Assembly (NCBI GenBank): GCA_021732665.1
Contig: JAKFUL010000041.1
Span: forward strand, 1 to 36,826
Direction: 5' to 3'
Source of the DNA: Acetobacteraceae bacterium
GTDB taxonomy: Bacteria; Pseudomonadota; Alphaproteobacteria; Acetobacterales; Acetobacteraceae
DNA length: 36,826 nt
Shown: positions 1 through 7,595 of the stretch, one piece after another
Layout: each line of letters begins with the position of its first letter
Numbering within the stretch: position 1 is the first letter of the stretch
Translations under genes and position numbers: made by a program
Notes under the pieces: model-generated
The model's input: only the letters and a program-made list of their open reading frames with translations
Database searches by the model: none
Told to the model about the DNA's origin: nothing

Positions 1-1
1 G

Positions 2-232
2 GGGTTGATCGGGGCGGTGGTGGGGGAATTCATCGCAGCCACCAGGGGGCTGGGGTATCTCATCCAGAACGCCTCGACCAATCTCGATCTCGGCACGGTC
101 TTCGCCGCCATCGCCTCGCTGGCGGCCATCGGCATCGCGGGGTCGCAGGCGCTGCGCTGGGTGCAGCGGCGGCTGGTGTTCTGGGAGCGCGGCGGCCGCG
201 ATGCCGCGGCCTCGGTGGTGGTGGAGGGGTAG
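2..232 (+). CDS. ABC transporter permease, C-terminal fragment (NitT/TauT/SsuC type)
   Basis: The reading frame is open to the left edge, so only the last ~76 residues are seen. They hold the typical end of a binding-protein-dependent inner-membrane permease: a GEFI-x-ATRGLGYLI stretch, a final hydrophobic helix (FAAIASLAAIGIAGSQAL), then a basic RWVQRRLVFWE tail. In SsuC/TauC/ThiX-like permeases this segment follows the EAA loop that docks the ATPase. The stop is 3 nt before the ATG of the amidohydrolase, so the two are probably co-transcribed and the transporter may import the amidohydrolase substrate (inference). The family is clear; the substrate cannot be told from this fragment. Confidence 0.8.
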   Translation, partial: GLIGAVVGEFIAATRGLGYLIQNASTNLDLGTVFAAIASLAAIGIAGSQALRWVQRRLVFWERGGRDAAASVVVEG

Positions 233-235
233 GGC

Positions 236-1681
236 ATGCACGACACGCTGTTGATCCGCGGCGCCGCCGCGGTGGTGACGATGGACGCGCAAGCGCGCGT
301 GCTGCGGGGCGCCGATATCCTGGTGCGTGACGGGGTGATCACCCATGTCGGCGAGGTGCCGGCCGGGGCCGCCGCCCGCGTGATCGATGCCCGCAACCGC
401 GTCGTGCTGCCGGGCATGGTCAATGCGCACACCCATTCGCCGCTGGCCTTCGCCAAGGGCTGCTACGATTTGGCCAATCACCGCGCGGCGCTGTGGATGT
501 TTCAGGCCTTCACCGGCAACGCCACGCGCGACGAGATCCGCTGCGCCGCGCTGCTGAACTGCATCGAGATGCTCACCACCGGCACCACCGCCTGCATCGA
601 CCATTTCCCCGAGCAGGGCTTTGGCATGGAGCAGGTGGATGCGGTGGTCGATGCGTATCGCGAATCGGGCATGCGCGCGGTGGTGGCGCTGCGGGTTTTC
701 GACGAGCCCTACACCGATATCTATCCGCCCGCCGGCGCCTTCCCGCCCGATCTCGACGCCCGGCTGCGCGCGGCCGGCGTGCTGGAACCGCGCCCGACCG
801 ATGAGCTGCTGGCGCTGGTGGATGCGGCCGTGCAACGCCATCACGATCCGGCGGGCATGATCCAGATCGCCCCGGCGCCCTCCAACCCCATGCGCTGCTC
901 GGATGCCCTGCTGGTGGGCTGCCAGGCGCTGGCCGGGCGGCGCGACACCCCGGTGCATTGCCACCTGCTGGAAACCCGCGTGCAGGCCGAGATCGCACAT
1001 AAGCGCTTCGGCCGCAGCCAGATAAGCCATCTCGACCAGTTGGGCGTGCTGAGCGACCGGCTCTCGGCCGCCCATGTCATCTGGCTCGACGATGACGACA
1101 TCCCGCTGCTGGCCCAGCGCGGCGTGGTGCCGGTGCACAACCCCGAAAGCAATGTGCGTGGCGGCAGCGGCGTGGCGCCTGTGGCCAGGATGCTGCGCGG
1201 CGGCGTGACCGTGGCGATCGGCGCCGATGGCTCGCCCTCCGGCGGCAACCAGGCCATGCAGCACAGCCTGCGGCTCGCCACCATCATCGCCCGGCCGCAG
1301 GACCGCGACGTGTCGCGTTGGGTGACCACGGCGGATGCGCTGGGCATGGCCACACGCGGCGGCGCGGCGGCGATGCGCCAGTCGCACCGCATCGGTGCCA
1401 TCGCGCCGGGGATGCAGGCGGACATGGCGTTGTATGACATCGCCTCGCCCTGGTGGACGCCGCTGAACGACCCGGTGCACCAGTTCATCTATTCCGAGAC
1501 GGGGGCCTCACTGCGCGAGGTTTTCATCGCCGGACGCCAGGTGGTGGCGGAGGGGCGCATCACCGCCTTCGACGCCGACGCGGTGCTGGCCGAGGCTCAG
1601 GCGCGTTTCGCAGCCCTGCTCGAACGCAATGCCGGGCTGCTGGAACTGTCGCGCCGGCTGGCCGAGGCCAGCCTGGGCTGA
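236..1681 (+). CDS. ATZ/TRZ-like metal-dependent amidohydrolase (deaminase family)
   Basis: 481 residues, a full-length member of the amidohydrolase superfamily branch that contains 8-oxoguanine deaminase, methylthioadenosine/SAH deaminase, AtzB and TrzN. Metal and catalytic motifs are all present: HTH at H65/H67 after the PGMVNA strand, HCHLLET around H241-E246, HNPESN at about H301, and GADG with D331. An N-terminal beta-sandwich (residues 1-60) and its C-terminal return (about 400-445, LREVFIAGRQVV) flank the barrel. A GGAGGGG ribosome site lies 6 nt before the ATG. It follows an ABC permease by 3 nt, suggesting uptake and hydrolytic deamination or dechlorination of an imported N-heterocycle. 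Substrate cannot be assigned from motifs alone. It converges on the XRE gene; only a weak GGCGG/CCGCC hairpin (1686-1700) lies between them. Confidence 0.85.
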   Translation: MHDTLLIRGAAAVVTMDAQARVLRGADILVRDGVITHVGEVPAGAAARVIDARNRVVLPGMVNAHTHSPLAFAKGCYDLANHRAALWMFQAFTGNATRDEIRCAALLNCIEMLTTGTTACIDHFPEQGFGMEQVDAVVDAYRESGMRAVVALRVFDEPYTDIYPPAGAFPPDLDARLRAAGVLEPRPTDELLALVDAAVQRHHDPAGMIQIAPAPSNPMRCSDALLVGCQALAGRRDTPVHCHLLETRVQAEIAHKRFGRSQISHLDQLGVLSDRLSAAHVIWLDDDDIPLLAQRGVVPVHNPESNVRGGSGVAPVARMLRGGVTVAIGADGSPSGGNQAMQHSLRLATIIARPQDRDVSRWVTTADALGMATRGGAAAMRQSHRIGAIAPGMQADMALYDIASPWWTPLNDPVHQFIYSETGASLREVFIAGRQVVAEGRITAFDADAVLAEAQARFAALLERNAGLLELSRRLAEASLG

Positions 1682-1728
1682 AGCCGGCGGCACGACCGCC
1701 GCCCCAGCCGCAACCCCGCCCGCAAGCC

Positions 1729-2622
1729 TCAACCCGCCGGCGCCGAGACCTGCTCGGCGTCGCGGGCCAGCTTGCGGATGCGCTCCGCGGCCTGGGCGCC
1801 CTTCTGCGCGTCGCGCCACACCGCCTCCGCCACGCGCTGATGGGTGGCCACGGCGTCATCGGCGCTGGTGATGGAGGTGACGCCGGAACTGATCCAGGGC
1901 AGCGAATCGACCGGGAAGGGGCTGGTGACGACATGCGCCCTGTCGCGCCCGCGCAGGATGCGGAAGGCGCCGCTGGGCTCGGCGCCTTGGGTGAGGCCGA
2001 TCTGCAAGCCCATCGGCGAGGATTCCATCATGCTGGCGAGGTTCTGCACCTCGGCCATCGCCGCCACGCGGCAGCGCGCCCGGGTGCGCTCGGGAATCGC
2101 CAGGGCGCCGCACACCCCATCGGCCAGGAAGCGCCGCACCGTCGCCTCGCTCAGGACGGCAATGATGTTGGGCCGGCGGGCCTGGTAGTTGCGCTTGCGC
2201 TGGGCCAGGCTCTGCATCGCCTGCTCGACCGCGGCGCGGGCCACCGCGCGGTCTGGCGCTTCCTCGGCCGCCTCGGTCCAGGCTTCGGCCATGGCGCCAT
2301 CGAAGGCGTCGGTGGTGACGGATTGCACCAGCCGGCCGCCGACCTGGAGCACCTGATCGGCCTGTTCCTCCAGGTTGCGCAGGCGTTCGCCATAGGCGGT
2401 CGGGCGGGAGAAATACTCCACGCCGATGCCCAGCAGCGAAAGCGGCGAGATTTTCAGCAACTCGGCCAGGCGCCGGATGGTTTCCAGCTTGATGACCTCG
2501 CCCTTCTCGTAGCGATACAGCGCGGCACGCGAGACACCGAGCCGTGCCGCGATTTCCTCGGCCCGCATGCCGGATTCCAGGCGGTAAGCGCGAAGCTGTT
2601 GCCCGACATCGGCGAATTTCAT
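1729..2622 (-). CDS. XRE-family helix-turn-helix transcriptional regulator
   Basis: 297 residues from the ATG at 2622, chosen because GGAG lies 6 nt upstream; an in-frame ATG at 2685 would put the large upstream dyad inside the coding region. Residues ~5-60 form a Cro/C1-type HTH (LRAYRLESGMRAEEIAARLGVSR...YEKGE). The remaining ~230 residues are not a known small-ligand domain that I can name; around residues 150-260 they resemble an alpha/beta sensor region. It lies downstream of glxR on the same strand, separated by 149 nt that carry a strong dyad (2644-2687), so it probably has its own, possibly autoregulated, promoter. Targets are not evident; the adjacent hyi-glxR genes or the convergent amidohydrolase operon are the natural candidates. 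Confidence 0.85.
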   Translation of the reverse strand: MKFADVGQQLRAYRLESGMRAEEIAARLGVSRAALYRYEKGEVIKLETIRRLAELLKISPLSLLGIGVEYFSRPTAYGERLRNLEEQADQVLQVGGRLVQSVTTDAFDGAMAEAWTEAAEEAPDRAVARAAVEQAMQSLAQRKRNYQARRPNIIAVLSEATVRRFLADGVCGALAIPERTRARCRVAAMAEVQNLASMMESSPMGLQIGLTQGAEPSGAFRILRGRDRAHVVTSPFPVDSLPWISSGVTSITSADDAVATHQRVAEAVWRDAQKGAQAAERIRKLARDAEQVSAPAG

Positions 2623-2643
2623 GGGAGTCTCCGTGAGTATCGA

Positions 2644-2687
2644 ATTTGATATAGAGGCTTCCACGCTGAGAAGCCATCTCATCAAAT
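2644..2687. promoter_or_regulatory. large nested dyad upstream of the XRE regulator
   Basis: Two perfect inverted repeats share one centre. The outer arms are ATTTGAT (2644-2650) and ATCAAAT (2681-2687); the inner arms are GGCTTC (2656-2661) and GAAGCC (2670-2675), with an 8-nt loop. The 5-nt gaps between arms are equal on both sides, so 13 of 18 arm positions pair. It starts 22 nt upstream of the XRE start codon in a locally AT-rich patch. It could be an operator for the regulator itself or a hairpin in its mRNA leader. Confidence 0.5.
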
Positions 2688-2771
2688 AGACTGTATGCGC
2701 GAAATCCTTGATGGATTCCTACGCATTTCCCGCTCACGAATCGGTGAGGCGCCTTATTGGCTGGTTTTGCT

Positions 2772-3656
2772 TCAGTCTGCGGGATTTATTTCATGCGAAG
2801 CCATAATCTCCAAAGCGCGTATCATGCCGGAATGATCTAAATTCGCGCCGCCCATGGCGGCCACGGCGGAGAAAAGCTGCTGCGCGCTGGCGGTATTGGG
2901 CAGCGCCACGCCCAGCTCCTTGGCCGATTGCAGCGCAAGGTTCAGATCCTTCTGGTGCAGCGCGATTCGGAAGCCGGGCGCGAAGGTCCGGTTGATCATG
3001 CGTTCGGCATGGACTTCCAGAATGCGGCTGTTGGCGAAGCCGCCCATCAGCGCGGCCCGAACCTTGGCCGGGTCGGCGCCGGCCTTGGAGGCGAAGACCA
3101 GCGCCTCGGCCACCGCCTCGATGTTCAAGGCCACGATGATCTGGTTGGCCACCTTGGTGACCTGCCCCGCGCCATTGTCGCCCACCAGGGTGATGTTCTT
3201 GCCCATCGCCTGGAACAGCGGCAATGCCCGGTCGAAGGCCGCCTGCGGCCCGCCGATCATGATCGTGAGGGCCGCGTTCTTCGCGCCGACCTCGCCGCCC
3301 GAGACCGGGGCGTCAAGATAGTCGCAGCCCAGGGCATTCACCTTCGCGGCGAAATCCTTCGTCGCGGTCGGCGAAATGCTCGACATGTCGATCACCAGCT
3401 TGCCGGGGGCGAGGCCCGCGGCCACGCCGGCGGCGCCGAACAGCACGCGCTCGACATCGGGGGTGTCGGGCACCATCAGGATGATGACCTCGCTGGCCGC
3501 GGCCACCGCCGTGGCATCCGCCAGCACGGTGAACATCGCCCGCGCCTCGGGCTTCAGCGACGCCCGTTCCGGCACCGCCACCTCGTGGCCGGCCTTCTTC
3601 AGGTTTTCCGCCATGGGCAGGCCCATGATGCCCAGGCCGATGAAACCGATTTTCAT
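2772..3656 (-). CDS. glxR: 2-hydroxy-3-oxopropionate (tartronate semialdehyde) reductase
   Basis: 294 residues; reduces tartronate semialdehyde to D-glycerate with NAD(P)H in the glyoxylate/hydroxypyruvate route. The N-terminal Rossmann motif is GFIGLGIMGLPMA (residues 4-16). The substrate-binding DAPVSGG (residues 115-121) and the catalytic lysine K168 in GAGQVTKVANQ are both intact, as expected for the beta-hydroxyacid dehydrogenase family. The start at 3656 is set by GGAG embedded in the last codons of hyi, 4 nt upstream of this gene, so the two are translationally linked. Related enzymes (3-hydroxyisobutyrate dehydrogenase) are similar; the hyi neighbour argues for GlxR. Glyoxylate carboligase (gcl), the usual third member, is not in the window. 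Confidence 0.85.
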   Translation of the reverse strand: MKIGFIGLGIMGLPMAENLKKAGHEVAVPERASLKPEARAMFTVLADATAVAAASEVIILMVPDTPDVERVLFGAAGVAAGLAPGKLVIDMSSISPTATKDFAAKVNALGCDYLDAPVSGGEVGAKNAALTIMIGGPQAAFDRALPLFQAMGKNITLVGDNGAGQVTKVANQIIVALNIEAVAEALVFASKAGADPAKVRAALMGGFANSRILEVHAERMINRTFAPGFRIALHQKDLNLALQSAKELGVALPNTASAQQLFSAVAAMGGANLDHSGMIRALEIMASHEINPAD

Positions 3657-3660
3657 GTGA

Positions 3661-4446
3661 TTATGCTCCAATCTTGTAGGGTGCGTACCAGCCAAGCCCG
3701 GCCAAGGTCTCTCCGGCTGGCCGGTACTCGCAGCCGATCCAACCCCGAAAACCCATGGCATCGATTTCGCGGAACACGAAGGGCCAGTTCACCTCGCCCG
3801 TGCCGGGTTCGTGACGTCCGGGCGTGTCCGCCACCTGCATATGCGCGATATACGGCAGCAAAGCCTTGGCGCGCGGCACCAGGTCACCCTCGGTGATCTG
3901 GGTATGGTAGAGGTCGAACTGCAAACCCAGCCGCTCCGGCCCCACCGCCTCGATCACCGCCAAAGCATTGGCGGTGCCGGTCAGCGCGTAGCCGGGCATG
4001 TCGCGCTGGTTGATCGGCTCGATCACACAGGTTACGCCCTGGGCGATGGCTTTTTCGGCCGCCCAGGCCAGGTTGATGGCGTAGAGGCAGGTCATCATGC
4101 CCTGCGACACGCCCGCCGGCATCATCCCCGCCATCACATGCAGCCGGGGGCAGCCCAGCGCGCCGGCATAATCGAGCGCCTTCATGATGCCGTCACGGAA
4201 TTCCTGTTGCCGGCCGGGGATGCAGGCCATGCCGCGCTCGCCATTCGCCCAATCGCCCGGCGGCGCGTTGAACAGCACCTGTTGCAGCCCGTTATCCTTG
4301 AGGCGCGCCGCGATCTCGGCCGCCGGGAATTCATAGGGGAAGAGGAACTCCACCGCGCCGAAGCCCGCCGCACGGGCCGCCGCGAACCGGTCGAGGAAGG
4401 GCAACTCGTTGAACATCATGGAGATATTGGCGGCAAAGCGCGGCAT
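3661..4446 (-). CDS. hyi: hydroxypyruvate isomerase
   Basis: 261 residues, close to the usual family length of ~258. A TIM-barrel AP-endonuclease-2-type fold that interconverts hydroxypyruvate and tartronate semialdehyde. Metal and acid/base residues expected for Hyi fall in register: E143 (VIEPINQRD), D178 (LQFDLYH), Q204 (HMQVAD) and E240 (GCEYRP). The opening ANISMMFNELPFLDRF is typical of the family. It ends 4 nt before glxR, forming a hyi-glxR pair. It begins 47 nt after the PPOX gene that closes the phn operon, on the same strand, with a hairpin between; whether it is co-transcribed with phn is open. Confidence 0.88.
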   Translation of the reverse strand: MPRFAANISMMFNELPFLDRFAAARAAGFGAVEFLFPYEFPAAEIAARLKDNGLQQVLFNAPPGDWANGERGMACIPGRQQEFRDGIMKALDYAGALGCPRLHVMAGMMPAGVSQGMMTCLYAINLAWAAEKAIAQGVTCVIEPINQRDMPGYALTGTANALAVIEAVGPERLGLQFDLYHTQITEGDLVPRAKALLPYIAHMQVADTPGRHEPGTGEVNWPFVFREIDAMGFRGWIGCEYRPAGETLAGLGWYAPYKIGA

Positions 4447-4467
4447 GGAGGATCCCCCGGTTTTTCA

Positions 4468-4492
4468 AGCCGTAACCCGTCCGGGAGCGGCT
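4468..4492 (-). terminator. stem-loop just after the PPOX stop codon
   Basis: Immediately downstream of the PPOX stop, AGCCG (4468-4472) pairs with CGGCT (4488-4492), and inside it CCCG (4476-4479) pairs with CGGG (4482-4485) across a 2-nt loop. On the transcribed strand it is followed by an A-run rather than a T-run, so it is not a textbook intrinsic terminator. It may attenuate or mark the end of the phn transcript before hyi-glxR. Confidence 0.35.
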
Positions 4493-4493
4493 G

Positions 4494-5099
4494 TCACCAC
4501 ATCGAGGCTTTCGCCCGTTCCGGCCATTCCAGGTCATAGGTCTCGCCGCCCACCTCGCCCGCGGTCAGATTGGCCAGCACCCGGCCCGGGGTTGGCAGCC
4601 CCTCGGCGCGGCTTTGGCTGGCGGCATCCCACAGCCCGGCGCGGATGACGGCGCGGGCGCATTGGAAATACACCTCCTCGACCGTCACCACGGTGACGCT
4701 GCGCGGCTTGGCACCCTCCACCGAAAAGCTTTCCAGCAGGCCCGCATCGGCGGTGAGATGCGCCCGGCCATTGATCCGCAGCGCGTTGCCGCTGCCCGGT
4801 ACCAGGAACATCAGCGCCACGCGCGGGTCGCGCATGATGTTGCGCAGGCTGTCGATGCGGTTGTTGCCGCGCCGGTCGGGCAGCAGCAGCGTGGTCGGGC
4901 TCTCGATCCGCACCAGGCCATGCGCGTCGCCGCGCGGCGAGCAATCCAGCCCCTCCGGCCCCACCGTGGCCAGGGCGCAGAACGGCGCCGCCTCGATGAT
5001 CCGGGCGTAGTCGGCGGTGATGTGGTGGGTCACCTTCCTCATGCTCGGTGCCTGGGGCGTGCCGTAGAGCGCTTCCAGCTCTTCCATCGTGCGGATCAT
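4494..5099 (-). CDS. PPOX-class flavoprotein (pyridoxamine 5'-phosphate oxidase-like), end of the phn operon
   Basis: 201 residues with a split-barrel FMN-binding fold. Visible family features are FCALATVGPEGLDCSPRGD (residues ~40-58), the LLLPDRRGNNRIDSLRNI segment that binds FMN phosphate in this family, and PGSGNALRINGRA. It resembles the DR_2398-type group of probable FMN-dependent PPOX enzymes; the actual reaction is not known to me. The ATG at 5099 overlaps the stop of the DUF1045 gene by 4 nt (ATGA), so it is translated with the phosphonate operon. That linkage suggests a redox or cofactor role near phosphonate use, but this is inference; PPOX proteins are common and often orphan. Confidence 0.8.
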   Translation of the reverse strand: MIRTMEELEALYGTPQAPSMRKVTHHITADYARIIEAAPFCALATVGPEGLDCSPRGDAHGLVRIESPTTLLLPDRRGNNRIDSLRNIMRDPRVALMFLVPGSGNALRINGRAHLTADAGLLESFSVEGAKPRSVTVVTVEEVYFQCARAVIRAGLWDAASQSRAEGLPTPGRVLANLTAGEVGGETYDLEWPERAKASMW

Positions 5100-5770
5100 A
5101 CGGTTCCTCCCAGGGGAAAACGTTCGGCGATGAGAAATGGCGCGCCGGGGCCGGATTGGGTGAAGAGGCAGATCTCCGTTACCAGTCGCGGCGTGGCGGG
5201 AATGTCGGCGAAATAGGCGTGCAGCGGTGGCTGGATGGCGTCGTGCTCAGCGGCGTTCAACCGGCGGGTGAGGGTGACATGGAACTGCCATTCCGTCAGC
5301 ACATAGGGGTAGCCCCAGGCCGCCAGCATCGCCTCATGCGCGGGCGAGAGGGGCGCCCGGCGCCGGCGCGCCAACTCGGCCTCATCGGGCGGCGCCCGGA
5401 AGGCGTCCAGCCCGGTCACGCAGGCATCAGCCAGGGCATGCAGCGGTGGGCAGGGCGCGGTCTCCCGCAGCGCCAGGAAGCCCTTGAGGTTCTGGATCGA
5501 CAGCGGCGGCAGGGCGAAGGGGCGGCGGGATGCCGCCAGCTCCGCCACCGCCTGCCGCAGCACGCCATAGGGCTGGGCGAGGCGAAACGGCGGCTTCAGC
5601 GTGGCATGCAGCCCATAGCCGCGGGCATCGGCGGTGATCTCGGCAATCCCTGGCACATCCGGCTGGCGCAGGGCCGCCGCCGTCTCGGCATCGCGCCCCA
5701 GCCAGGCGCTGCCCAGCGCATGCAGCGGGTCGGCGATCTCCGGCGCCCAATAGACCGCCGCGCGCATCAT
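5096..5770 (-). CDS. DUF1045 phosphonate-operon protein, 2H phosphoesterase-like
   Basis: 224 residues from the ATG at 5770, where ATGATG overlaps the phnM stop; an upstream in-frame start at 5890 would lie deep in phnM. Two HxTx motifs are present, H55-A-T-L and H164-V-T-L, about 109 residues apart. This is the signature of 2H phosphoesterases (2'-5' RNA ligase/cyclic phosphodiesterase fold). The family is known as a phosphonate-operon protein of uncertain activity. PhnP, which opens the cyclic ribose phosphate made by C-P lyase, is not seen in the window. A 2H enzyme could do that chemistry, so it is a plausible functional stand-in (inference). Confidence 0.85.
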   Translation of the reverse strand: MMRAAVYWAPEIADPLHALGSAWLGRDAETAAALRQPDVPGIAEITADARGYGLHATLKPPFRLAQPYGVLRQAVAELAASRRPFALPPLSIQNLKGFLALRETAPCPPLHALADACVTGLDAFRAPPDEAELARRRRAPLSPAHEAMLAAWGYPYVLTEWQFHVTLTRRLNAAEHDAIQPPLHAYFADIPATPRLVTEICLFTQSGPGAPFLIAERFPLGGTV

Positions 5771-6903
5771 GCGATGCGGCCACCCTCGCGCCACACCCGG
5801 CGCACGAAGGGCAGGCCGGCATGGTGCTTGATCTGCACCAGATCGGCGCGCAGCCCGGGTGCGATGCGTCCGCGGTCGTCCATCCGGCACATGCGGGCGG
5901 GGTTGGCGGTGATGGTGGCGATGGCCGGCGCCAGGCCCATCGCTTCCTCGCAGGCATAAGCAGCCTCGATCATCGCCGCCGGCACGTAGTCCGAGGCGAT
6001 GGTGTCCATGGCGCCGGCGCGCACGACCTCCATCACCGAGACATTGCCCGAATGGCTGCCGCCGCGCACGATATTGGGCGCGCCGCCGATCACCGCCACG
6101 CCCATGTCGCGCGCCGCCTCCGCCGCTTCCATGGTGACGGGGAATTCGCTGATGCGGATGCCGAGTGCGGCATGGTCGGCGATCTGCGTGGCACTCTCGT
6201 CATCATGGCTGGCCAGGGGCAGGTCGCGATGCGCCACGCGGTCCAGCACCCATTGCCGGTGTTTCGGCACCACACGTTCGCGCTTCTCGCGCAGCGCCGC
6301 GATGCGGGCCATCACCTCGGCCTCGCTCCAGTTGGTCTGCCGCACGCGCATCTTGATGTAGCGGGAAATGTCCCGGTATTGGCCCACGCCCGGCGAGTGA
6401 TCCATCATCGACAGCATCGCCACCAGCGGGTGGTCGGCGACCGTGTCGAGAATCCGCGGCATGTCCTCGCCCGGCAATTCGCAGCGCAGATGCAGCAGAT
6501 GCTCGGATTTCATCAGGCCGGTGCCGTGCATTTCCGTCAGGTCGCGCACGCCGTCCAGAAAAGTCTGGTCGCGCTCCTGGTCGAAGCCCAGATCGCCGAT
6601 GCACAGCGCATCCAGCACGGTGGTGACGCCGGCGGCGGCGCATTGCGCGTCATGCGCGAGGAAGGCGCTGCGGCTGGGCCAGCGGGCATTGGCGCGCGGC
6701 TGCACCTGGCGTTCCAGATTGTCGGTGTGGACATCGACGAGGCCGGGGATGAGGTCGTCCCCCTCGCAATCCTGTGCGCCCGGTGCGTGGCTGCGGCCAG
6801 GCTGGATTTCGGCGATCAGGCGGCCGCGCAGCACCACGGTTCCGTCCATCACCCCATCGGGCAGGATGATGCGGGCGTTCGTCAGGATCGTCTCGGGTGT
6901 CAT
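5767..6903 (-). CDS. phnM: alpha-D-ribose 1-methylphosphonate 5-triphosphate diphosphatase
   Basis: 378 residues, the usual PhnM length. It removes pyrophosphate from the nucleoside-exchange product made by PhnGHIL, giving ribose 1-methylphosphonate 5-phosphate for PhnJ. Amidohydrolase motifs typical of PhnM are visible: PGLVDVHTDNLERQVQPR (metal ligands H and D), ASHDDES, and a GGAPNIVRGGSHSGN loop followed by ASDY. It is tied to phnL upstream and to the DUF1045 gene downstream by 4-nt ATGA overlaps. This is the canonical copy; a divergent paralogue lies at 12128-13264. Confidence 0.95.
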   Translation of the reverse strand: MTPETILTNARIILPDGVMDGTVVLRGRLIAEIQPGRSHAPGAQDCEGDDLIPGLVDVHTDNLERQVQPRANARWPSRSAFLAHDAQCAAAGVTTVLDALCIGDLGFDQERDQTFLDGVRDLTEMHGTGLMKSEHLLHLRCELPGEDMPRILDTVADHPLVAMLSMMDHSPGVGQYRDISRYIKMRVRQTNWSEAEVMARIAALREKRERVVPKHRQWVLDRVAHRDLPLASHDDESATQIADHAALGIRISEFPVTMEAAEAARDMGVAVIGGAPNIVRGGSHSGNVSVMEVVRAGAMDTIASDYVPAAMIEAAYACEEAMGLAPAIATITANPARMCRMDDRGRIAPGLRADLVQIKHHAGLPFVRRVWREGGRIA

Positions 6904-7595
6904 GCGGGCTCGTATACCGGTAGGATTTGGAACAGGCGATCCGCCACGCGCTGCCGCACCGCCGTGTCGTGGAAGATGCCGATGATGGCGCAGCCGGCGG
7001 CTTTCGCCTCGGCGATGAGGGCGATCACCACCTCGGCATTGGCGGCGTCGAGGCTGGCGGTGGGTTCGTCCAGCAGCAGCACCGGGTGACCGGCGGCGAA
7101 GCCGCGGGCGAGGTTGACCCGCTGCTGCTCGCCGCCCGAGAAGGTGGCGGGCGGCAGGCCATGCAGGGCAGGGGGCATGTTGAGGCGTGTCAGCAGGGCG
7201 GCGGCGCGGGCGCGGGCCTCGTCCGGCGCCACGCCGCGGGCACGCATGGGTTCGGCCACGATGTCCAGCGTGGGCACGCGCGGGATGACGCGCAGGAACT
7301 GGCTGACATAGCCCAGCGTGTCGCGCCGCACCGCGCGCATGACCCGCGCATCGGCCGCGGCGATGTCGATCATGGCACCCTCATGGCGCAGCAGGATGCG
7401 CCCCGAATCCGCGCCGTAATTGCCGTAGAGGCAGCGCATCAGCGTGGACTTCCCCGCGCCAGAAGGACCTGCCAGGGCCACGCATTCGCCGGCGCGCAGG
7501 GTCAGTTCCACATCGCGCAGCACGGGAATGCTCACCCCGCCCTGCAGATGCAGGGTGAAGGATTTTGCCAGGGCCTCGGTGTGCAAAACGATCAT
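6900..7595 (-). CDS. phnL: phosphonate C-P lyase system protein PhnL (ABC-type ATPase)
   Basis: 231 residues, single nucleotide-binding domain. Walker A GPSGAGKST lies near residue 42, the ABC signature is FSGGEQQRVNLARGF, and Walker B is LLLDEPTASLD. In E. coli PhnL is required with PhnG, H and I for forming the ribosyl triphosphate intermediate and is not a transport ATPase. The Q-loop region holds VSQFLRVIPRV, typical of PhnL. It overlaps phnK and phnM by 4 nt at either end. Confidence 0.95.
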   Translation of the reverse strand: MIVLHTEALAKSFTLHLQGGVSIPVLRDVELTLRAGECVALAGPSGAGKSTLMRCLYGNYGADSGRILLRHEGAMIDIAAADARVMRAVRRDTLGYVSQFLRVIPRVPTLDIVAEPMRARGVAPDEARARAAALLTRLNMPPALHGLPPATFSGGEQQRVNLARGFAAGHPVLLLDEPTASLDAANAEVVIALIAEAKAAGCAIIGIFHDTAVRQRVADRLFQILPVYEPA

